64,000 bases of DNA from Polaromonas sp. AER18D-145 (GTDB lineage: Bacteria > Pseudomonadota > Gammaproteobacteria > Burkholderiales > Burkholderiaceae_C): NCBI RefSeq assembly GCF_002379095.1, contig NZ_NBZV01000025.1, positions 1-64,000 of the forward strand, in the 5' to 3' direction. The notes beneath the pieces are model-generated. The model searched no databases, was not told where the DNA came from, and saw nothing but the letters and a program-made list of their open reading frames with translations. This document shows positions 58,279 through 64,000 of the stretch, one piece after another (position 1 is the stretch's first letter; each line of letters starts with the position of its first letter). The position numbers and the translations under genes were made by a program.

Positions 58279-59190
58279 TTGACTGAACACACACATTTTG
58301 CGCTGGGCGCCTGGAGCACCCGTCAACTCGCCGCCGTTGAACAGGCCCTGAGCCGCTGGGTGGCTCCCCCCGAACCCAGGCCCGCACCGGCCGGGCTGGG
58401 CGATGCCATGCGTTACGCGGTGCTTGATGGCGGCAAACGGCTGCGTCCCCTGCTCGTCATGGCGGCCTGCGAGGCGGTCGACGGCAGTCCTGCTGCGGCG
58501 CTGCGTGTGGCCTGTGCGGTGGAGCTGATTCACGCGTATTCGCTGGTGCACGACGACATGCCCTGCATGGACAACGACATCCTGCGGCGCGGCAAGCCGA
58601 CGGTGCATGTCAAATTCGGCCAGGCGCAGGCCCTGCTGGCCGGCGATGCGCTGCAGGCGCTGGCCTTTGAGCTGCTGACGCCGGAAGACGGCTCCATCGA
58701 GCCCGCGACGCAGGCGACCCTGTGCCGCATGTTGGCCCAGGCTGCGGGCTACCAGGGCATGGCCGGCGGACAGGCCATCGACCTGGCCAGTGTCGGCAAG
58801 GCGCTGACCTCGGCTGAACTGCACGACATGCACCGGCTCAAGACCGGCGCCCTGTTGCAGGCCAGCGTGCTGATGGGCGCCGCCTGCGGCGCCGCCCCGG
58901 CCTTGGCACAAAATGCGCTGTGCGACTACGGTGCCGCCGTGGGGCTGGCTTTCCAAGTGGTCGACGACATCCTGGACGTCACGGCCGATTCGGCCACGCT
59001 GGGCAAGACCGCGGGCAAGGATGCCGCCCAGGACAAGCCCACCTTTGTGTCGCTGATGGGCCTGCCGGCTTCGCGCAATTACGCGCAGGAGCTGCTGTCC
59101 CAGGCGCATCACAGCCTGAAGGCCAGCGAACTCAGGCACACCGCCGCGCTCAGCGCGCTGGCCGACATGCTGGTCAACCGAACGACTTGA
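58279..59190 (+). CDS. ispA: Farnesyl diphosphate synthase
   Basis: 303 residues of the trans-prenyltransferase fold. [12 protein letters not shown] is the first aspartate-rich motif and [11 protein letters not shown] the second; [14 protein letters not shown] binds the isopentenyl substrate. It makes farnesyl diphosphate from IPP and DMAPP. No ATG is suitable; the TTG at 58279 gives the expected length and starts TEHTHFALG. It is co-transcribed with xseB and dxs. Confidence 0.93.
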   Translation: MTEHTHFALGAWSTRQLAAVEQALSRWVAPPEPRPAPAGLGDAMRYAVLDGGKRLRPLLVMAACEAVDGSPAAALRVACAVELIHAYSLVHDDMPCMDNDILRRGKPTVHVKFGQAQALLAGDALQALAFELLTPEDGSIEPATQATLCRMLAQAAGYQGMAGGQAIDLASVGKALTSAELHDMHRLKTGALLQASVLMGAACGAAPALAQNALCDYGAAVGLAFQVVDDILDVTADSATLGKTAGKDAAQDKPTFVSLMGLPASRNYAQELLSQAHHSLKASELRHTAALSALADMLVNRTT

Positions 59191-59257
59191 GTACAGACTC
59201 GAGAAAAGAAGCGACCGGCATCTCCAGGAAACAAGACATCAGAAACAAGACACCACG

Positions 59258-61153
59258 ATGTACCCACTGCTAGAAACCATCAACAGCCCCGCAGACCTGC
59301 GCCTGCTGCCGCGTCCCCAACTCAGGGCCCTGGCCGACGAGTTGCGCGCCTATGTGCTGCACAGCGTGTCGCAGACCGGCGGACACCTGAGCTCCAACCT
59401 GGGCACGGTTGAACTCACAGTGGCGCTGCACTATGTGTTCAACACGCCCGAGGACCGGCTGGTCTGGGACGTGGGCCACCAGACCTACCCGCACAAGATC
59501 CTGACCGGAAGGCGCGACCGCATGGCCAGCCTGCGCCAGTTCGGCGGCCTCAGCGGTTTTCCGCGGCGTGACGAAAGCGAATACGACACGTTTGGCACCG
59601 CGCATTCATCGACCTCGATTTCTGCCGCCCTGGGCATGGCGATGGCGGCCAAACAAAAGGGTGAAGACCGCCATGCGGTGGCCATCATCGGTGACGGCGC
59701 CATGAGCGCGGGCATGGCCTTCGAGGCGCTCAACAATGCCGGTGTCTGCGACTGCAACCTGCTGGTGATCCTCAACGACAACGACATGAGCATCAGCCCG
59801 CCGGTCGGCGCCCTCAACCGCTACCTGGCGCAGCTCATGAGCGGGCAGTTTTATGCCTCGGCCAAAAACGTCGGCAAGCAGGTACTCAAGGTCGCGCCGC
59901 CGCTGTTCGAGCTGGCCAAGCGGCTGGAGACCCACGCCAAGGGCATGGTGGTGCCGGCCACGCTGTTCGAAAATTTCGGCTTCAACTACATCGGCCCCAT
60001 CGACGGCCACGACCTCGACTCGCTGATCCCCACGCTGGAAAACATCAAACATCTGCAGGGCCCGCAGTTCCTGCATGTCGTGACCAAAAAAGGCCAGGGC
60101 TACAAGCTGGCCGAGGCCGACCCGGTGGCCTACCACGGCCCGGGCAAGTTCGATCCGGCCATGGGGCTGCAAAAGTCCATCGCACCGGCGAAACAGACCT
60201 TCACCCAGGTGTTCGGCCACTGGCTTTGCGACATGGCCGAAAAGGACAGCCGGCTGGTCGGCATCACGCCGGCCATGCGCGAAGGCTCGGGCATGGTGGA
60301 GTTCCACCAGCGTTTCCCCGACCGTTATTACGACGTCGGCATCGCCGAGCAGCACGCTGTCACGTTTGCCGCGGGCATGGCCTGTGAAGGCCTCAAGCCG
60401 GTGGTGGCGATTTATTCGACCTTTTTGCAGCGCGGCTATGACCAGCTGATCCACGATGTGGCGCTGCAAAATCTGCCGGTGGTGTTTGCACTCGACCGCG
60501 CCGGGCTGGTGGGGGCCGACGGCGCCACCCATGCGGGCGCCTACGACATCGCCTACCTGCGGTGCATCCCCAACATGAGTGTGGCCTGCCCGGCCGACGA
60601 GAACGAGTGCCGCATGCTGCTGAGCAGCGCGTACGAACAGAACCACCCGGTGGCCGTGCGTTACCCGCGCGGCGCCGGTGCCGGTGTGGCGACGCAGGCC
60701 CATCTCGATGCCTTGCCCTTTGGCAAGGGCGAGCTGCGCCGCCAAGGCACGGGCGTGGCGATTCTGGCCTTTGGCACCTTGCTGCATCCGGCCCTCGAAG
60801 CTGCCGAAAAACTCGGCGCCACGGTCGTCAACATGCGCTGGGCCAAGCCGCTCGACACCGAATTGCTGCTGCAGGTGGCGGCCAGCCACGAGGCCCTGGT
60901 CACGGTGGAAGAAGGTTCGATCATGGGTGGCGCCGGCAGTGCCGTGGCGGAGGCGCTGGCCGCAGCGGGCGTCGTCAAGCGCTTGCTGCACCTGGGCCTG
61001 CGTGATGAATTCACCGAGCACGGCGACCCGGCCAGGCTGCTGGCCCTGCAGGGGCTGGACGCGGCCGGCATAGCAAAAGCCATCGTCACGCGTTTTGGTG
61101 TCCTGCCCGCGCCGGCCCAGCCGGCCAAGCGCACGCTCAAATCCGTGGCATGA
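59258..61153 (+). CDS. dxs: 1-deoxy-D-xylulose-5-phosphate synthase
   Basis: 631 residues of a transketolase-like fold. [18 protein letters not shown] is the thiamine-diphosphate motif, [13 protein letters not shown] and [16 protein letters not shown] (with the catalytic glutamate), and [15 protein letters not shown] are typical. It condenses pyruvate and glyceraldehyde 3-phosphate, the first step of the MEP pathway, and feeds ispA. The ATG at 59258 is the natural start, 67 bases after ispA. Its stop overlaps the folE2 start. Confidence 0.97.
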   Translation: MYPLLETINSPADLRLLPRPQLRALADELRAYVLHSVSQTGGHLSSNLGTVELTVALHYVFNTPEDRLVWDVGHQTYPHKILTGRRDRMASLRQFGGLSGFPRRDESEYDTFGTAHSSTSISAALGMAMAAKQKGEDRHAVAIIGDGAMSAGMAFEALNNAGVCDCNLLVILNDNDMSISPPVGALNRYLAQLMSGQFYASAKNVGKQVLKVAPPLFELAKRLETHAKGMVVPATLFENFGFNYIGPIDGHDLDSLIPTLENIKHLQGPQFLHVVTKKGQGYKLAEADPVAYHGPGKFDPAMGLQKSIAPAKQTFTQVFGHWLCDMAEKDSRLVGITPAMREGSGMVEFHQRFPDRYYDVGIAEQHAVTFAAGMACEGLKPVVAIYSTFLQRGYDQLIHDVALQNLPVVFALDRAGLVGADGATHAGAYDIAYLRCIPNMSVACPADENECRMLLSSAYEQNHPVAVRYPRGAGAGVATQAHLDALPFGKGELRRQGTGVAILAFGTLLHPALEAAEKLGATVVNMRWAKPLDTELLLQVAASHEALVTVEEGSIMGGAGSAVAEALAAAGVVKRLLHLGLRDEFTEHGDPARLLALQGLDAAGIAKAIVTRFGVLPAPAQPAKRTLKSVA

Positions 61154-61980
61154 CAGCGCCCATGATCAGCGCGCCCGGCCTTTCGGCTGGGCCATCGGCC
61201 ATGCCCGATGTGCAGGGCCGGGCCGACCTGCGCCGCCTGCCCATCCAGCGCGTCGGCATCACCTCGCTGCGTTATCCCCTGAGTGTGGTGGTGGCGGGCA
61301 AGGCGCAGCCAACGGTGGGCACCTGGACACTCGATGTGGGCCTGCGCGCCGACCAGAAGGGCGCCCACATGTCGCGCCTGATCGCCTGGCTGGATGCGCT
61401 GACGCTGCGCGGCGAGGCCCTGACGGCAGACTCGCTGCGCTCCGAAATGGAGAGCATGCTGCGCTTGCTGGAAGCCGATAGCGGCCATATTGAAGTGAAG
61501 TTTCCGTTCTTCATCCGGAAGTCGGCACCGGTCAGCGGGCAGCAAAGCCTGATGGAGTACGACGGCGCCTGGCTGGTCCGGCGCCAGGATGGCGCGACCC
61601 ACGTCAGCATGCAGGCCACGGTGCCGGTCAAGTCGCTGTGTCCGTGTTCCAAGGAGGTCAGCGATGACGGTGCGCACAACCAGCGTTCGCACATCAAGCT
61701 GCTCGCCGGGATCACCGGGGCGATGGACTGGAGCGAACTGGTGCGTTTTGCCGAGGACAACGCGTCCTGCGAGCTTTGGGGTCTGCTCAAACGACCCGAC
61801 GAAAAATGGGTGACCGAGCGAGCCTATGCCAACCCCAAGTTTGTCGAGGACCTGATTCGCGACGTGGCGCTGGCGCTCGATGCGGACGCCCGCATCGCCG
61901 GCTACCGGGTCGAGGTCACCAACTTCGAATCGATTCACGCCCACGACGCCTATGCGGTGATCGAGCGCGGCATCGCTTGA
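61150..61980 (+). CDS. folE2: GTP cyclohydrolase FolE2
   Basis: 276 residues, type [23 protein letters not shown] (two parts) contains the active cysteine and metal ligands, and [15 protein letters not shown] the C-terminal signature. It converts GTP to dihydroneopterin triphosphate for folate synthesis and can use metals other than zinc. The start ATG overlaps the dxs stop (ATGA), so it is translated together with dxs. Confidence 0.94.
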   Translation: MTAPMISAPGLSAGPSAMPDVQGRADLRRLPIQRVGITSLRYPLSVVVAGKAQPTVGTWTLDVGLRADQKGAHMSRLIAWLDALTLRGEALTADSLRSEMESMLRLLEADSGHIEVKFPFFIRKSAPVSGQQSLMEYDGAWLVRRQDGATHVSMQATVPVKSLCPCSKEVSDDGAHNQRSHIKLLAGITGAMDWSELVRFAEDNASCELWGLLKRPDEKWVTERAYANPKFVEDLIRDVALALDADARIAGYRVEVTNFESIHAHDAYAVIERGIA

Positions 61981-62178
61981 ACGCTTGCGCGACCGGTTGA
62001 CCGCCGTTTTCATTCCTGACAGTAGCCTGAAGACCTGCGATCTGAGAGCTGTTTTGACGGGATAACCCCCGATGGTCAGGCTTCCCCGTTTTCTACAATA
62101 AGCATGCATACAGATAAGGCCGCATGGAGCGGCGCTGTCCAAGAACCCACCGTTTTATCAACTCCCGGAGTCTTTTCA

Positions 62179-63258
62179 ATGGATCGTCGTTCCCTCATCA
62201 AACATGCCGGCATCGCCGGTGTGCTTGCCGCTGGTGTTGCACCGGCCGTACACGCCCAGGCTGCCATCCGCTGGCGCCTCGCATCGAGCTTTCCCAAGTC
62301 GCTGGACACGGTGTTCGGCGGTGCAGAGACCTTTGCCAGGAAGGTCAACGAAATGAGCGGCGGGAAATTTGTCATTTCCACGCACGCAGCCGGCGAGTTG
62401 ATGCCTGCTTTCGGCGTGGTCGATGGCGTGCAGAACGGAACGGTCGAGATGGCCCACACCGCGGCCTACTATTTCTTCGGCAAGGACGACGCCTTCACGC
62501 TGAGCTGCTCGATTCCCTTTGGCCTGAACAGCCGCCAGATGACCGCCTGGATGTACGAGGGCAATGGCCTGAAGCTGACGCGCGAGTTCTACGCCAAGTA
62601 CAACATCATGAACTTCCCGGGCGGCAACACCGGCGCGCAAATGGGCGGCTGGTATCGCAAGGAGATCAAGTCGGTTGCCGACATGAAGGGCCTGAAATTC
62701 CGCGTGGGCGGTTTTGCCGGCAAGGTGCTCGAGCGCATGGGCGTGGTGCCGCAGAACATTCCGGCCGGCGAGATCTACCAGGCGCTCGAAAAAGGCACGC
62801 TGGATGCTGCCGAATGGATTGGGCCCTATGACGACCAGAAACTGGGTTTCAACAAGGTGGCACCTTATTACTACTACCCCGCCTGGTGGGAAGGTGGTCC
62901 GCAGCTGGAGTTCTTCATCAACACCAAGGCTTACGAAGCCCTGTCGCCCGAAAACAAGGCGATTGTGACTGCGGCTTCCGCCTACGCCCACACCGAACTG
63001 CAGGCCAAGTACGACGCCAAAAATCCGACGGCCCTGAAGCAGCTGGTGGCCTCGAAAACCAAGGTCTTGCCCTTCCCCAAGGACATCATGGATCGTGCCT
63101 ACAAGGAGTCCATGGCCCTGTACGCCGAAATCAGCGCCAAGAATCCGGCCTGGAAAAAAATCTACGATGATTTCTCCAGCTTCCGGCGCGACCAGAATCT
63201 CTGGTTCCGTTTCACCGAAGCGCGTTTCGACAGCTTCATGCAGTCGCAGAAACTGTAA
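62179..63258 (+). CDS. TRAP transporter substrate-binding protein, DctP type, first copy
   Basis: 359 residues. MDRRSLIKHAGIAGVLAAG is a twin-arginine signal ending in VHAQA. The fold shows FGGAETFARKVNEMSGG, PSGELMPAFG-like AAGELMPAFGVVDGVQNG, DMKGLKFRVGGFAGKVLERM and AAEWIGPYDD, which in this subfamily binds 2-keto acids or dicarboxylates. GGAG at 62167-62170 supports the ATG at 62179. TACAAT at 62094-62099 may be the promoter -10. No DctQ or DctM gene lies in the window. A near-identical gene follows. Confidence 0.92.
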   Translation: MDRRSLIKHAGIAGVLAAGVAPAVHAQAAIRWRLASSFPKSLDTVFGGAETFARKVNEMSGGKFVISTHAAGELMPAFGVVDGVQNGTVEMAHTAAYYFFGKDDAFTLSCSIPFGLNSRQMTAWMYEGNGLKLTREFYAKYNIMNFPGGNTGAQMGGWYRKEIKSVADMKGLKFRVGGFAGKVLERMGVVPQNIPAGEIYQALEKGTLDAAEWIGPYDDQKLGFNKVAPYYYYPAWWEGGPQLEFFINTKAYEALSPENKAIVTAASAYAHTELQAKYDAKNPTALKQLVASKTKVLPFPKDIMDRAYKESMALYAEISAKNPAWKKIYDDFSSFRRDQNLWFRFTEARFDSFMQSQKL

Positions 63259-63277
63259 GCAGCCACGACCGGCCAGA

Positions 63278-63320
63278 CAGGGCGTCACTCCCCCAAGCGG
63301 GGGGTGGTGCCCTGTTGCGT
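63278..63320 (+). terminator. Hairpin between the two TRAP genes, probable terminator
   Basis: CAGGGC (63278-63283) pairs with GCCCTG (63309-63314), with CTCCCCC/GGGGGG forming an inner stem. The following TTGCGTTTC is only weakly T-rich, so termination efficiency is uncertain. Confidence 0.55.
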
Positions 63321-63359
63321 TTCTCCATCAGGTGAAGCCCTGAGGGGGTAACTCCCAAT

Positions 63360-63422
63360 AGTTATAGATTGACCTCCTCCTAGACTCGCGGGGTGTCAGT
63401 CATCCTTAATCTATCTATAACT
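63360..63422. promoter_or_regulatory. Inverted repeat AGTTATAGAT / ATCTATAACT upstream of second TRAP gene
   Basis: The perfect 10-base arms (63360-63369 and 63413-63422) are 43 bases apart; the right arm touches the GAGGAG ribosome site (63423-63428). The region is AT-rich against its surroundings. It could be a regulator-binding pair or an RNA stem that masks the ribosome site. Confidence 0.5.
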
Positions 63423-63435
63423 GAGGAGTTTGCTC

Positions 63436-64000
63436 ATGGATCGTCGTTCTCTTATCAAAAATGCCGGTATTGCCGGTGTCCTGGCTGCTGGCGTCGCACC
63501 AGCCGTCCAGGCCCAGGGTGCAACCATCCGCTGGCGCCTGGCATCGAGCTTCCCCAAATCGCTGGACACCATTTTCGGCGGCGCTGAGACCTTTGCCAAA
63601 AAAGTTGGAGAAATGAGCGGCGGCAAGTTCACCATTTCGACCCATGCCGCCGGCGAGTTGATGCCTGCATTCGGCGTGGTCGATGGTGTGCAGAACGGCA
63701 CCGTGGAGTGCTGCCACACGGCACCCTACTACTTTTTCGGCAAGGACGAGACCTTTGCCCTCGGTTGCGCCATCCCCTTCGGCCTGAACAGCCGCCAGAT
63801 GACCGCCTGGATGTACGAGGGCAACGGCATGAAGCTGATGCGCGAGTTCTATGCCAAATACAACATCGTGAATTTCCCGGCCGGCAACACGGGTTGCCAG
63901 ATGGGCGGCTGGTACCGCAAGGAGATCAAGTCGGTCAAGGACATGAAGGGCCTGAAGATGCGCATCGGCGGCTTCGGCGGCAAGGTGCTCGAACGCATGG
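63436..64000 (+). CDS. TRAP transporter substrate-binding protein, DctP type, second copy (partial)
   Basis: The frame is open from ATG 63436 to the window end (188 residues seen). It starts MDRRSLIKNAGIAGVLAAG and stays close to the first copy throughout, but differs at sites such as ECCHTAPYYFF for EMAHTAAYYFF and GCAIPFG for SCSIPFG. GAGGAG at 63423-63428 supports the start. It is a tandem duplicate; ligand-site changes are possible. The C-terminal part is outside. Confidence 0.92.
   Translation, partial: MDRRSLIKNAGIAGVLAAGVAPAVQAQGATIRWRLASSFPKSLDTIFGGAETFAKKVGEMSGGKFTISTHAAGELMPAFGVVDGVQNGTVECCHTAPYYFFGKDETFALGCAIPFGLNSRQMTAWMYEGNGMKLMREFYAKYNIVNFPAGNTGCQMGGWYRKEIKSVKDMKGLKMRIGGFGGKVLERM

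Noticed and set aside
62054..62099. TTGACG and TACAAT as a promoter for the first TRAP gene
   Set aside because: The spacing of 34 bases is too long; only the TACAAT was mentioned as a possible -10.

Overview
The window is a GC-rich chromosomal segment from a betaproteobacterium, most likely a member of the Comamonadaceae (order Burkholderiales, of the Polaromonas/Rhodoferax/Variovorax kind). The evidence is gene order (rpsP-rimM-trmD-rplS, polA beside a type II homoserine kinase, xseB-ispA-dxs), the BPSS1780-type membrane protein, the many periplasmic binding proteins, and repeated intergenic palindromes of a kind I associate with this family. No rRNA, tRNA, CRISPR or phage genes were seen. 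The only sign of a mobile element is a transposase tail at the left edge.

Layout. 1-2941: IS481-like remnant, then a cNMP/CBS/DUF294 signalling protein coupled to a DnaQ-like exonuclease. 3019-6348: DUF486 protein, a PhoU-like DUF47 protein with a Pit phosphate transporter behind a probable PHO box, then a TM2 protein and a GNAT enzyme. 6532-8947: the S16-RimM-TrmD-L19 operon, interrupted by two repeat elements. 9017-17453: NUDIX hydrolase, CbiB-like protein, HisC, then RsgA/PhhB/Ste24-type protease on the minus strand, oligoribonuclease, and a DEAD-box helicase with a long structured leader. 17520-21578: a GntR-led minus-strand set (phytanoyl-CoA dioxygenase-like, SAF-domain oxidoreductase, 3-hydroxyisobutyrate dehydrogenase-like). 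21838-23689: esterase and GMP reductase.

23768-34541 is the most unusual part: about twelve minus-strand genes that are closely packed and start at a UTRA-type GntR regulator with a clear palindromic operator. They encode an AprA-like FAD protein, an AprB-like two-cluster ferredoxin, a HEAT-repeat protein, an FdxA-type ferredoxin, an ABC importer of the sulfonate/nitrate class whose binding protein carries a NosL-like C-terminal domain, a DUF971 protein, a ferredoxin-NADP reductase, a YeiH-type exporter and a secreted CxxC protein. A rho-independent terminator follows. I read this as one redox module that imports, transforms and exports a sulfur-containing compound. The substrate cannot be read from the sequence.

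34699-48354: UvrD helicase, a LivK-type binding protein divergent from an IclR regulator (two matching palindromes between them), FecR and BPSS1780 proteins, ThrB, PolA, an AraC regulator, an exported fumarylacetoacetate-hydrolase-like protein and a Tat-exported dienelactone hydrolase. 48473-57793: ZIP metal transporter, a run of three tiny genes, a KdgK-type kinase, hemerythrin, a PAS/GAF sensor kinase, a sulfurtransferase, an EamA transporter and a Rieske oxygenase. 58034-61980: xseB-ispA-dxs-folE2. 62179-64000: two tandem, closely related Tat-type TRAP binding proteins, the second cut by the window edge.

Two repeat families run through the window. One is an ~90 bp GC-rich palindromic element. 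The other is an ~50 bp element containing GCTAT...ATAGC. Copies of both have been absorbed into reading frames (EamA transporter, TM2 protein, PolA, ZIP start codon).
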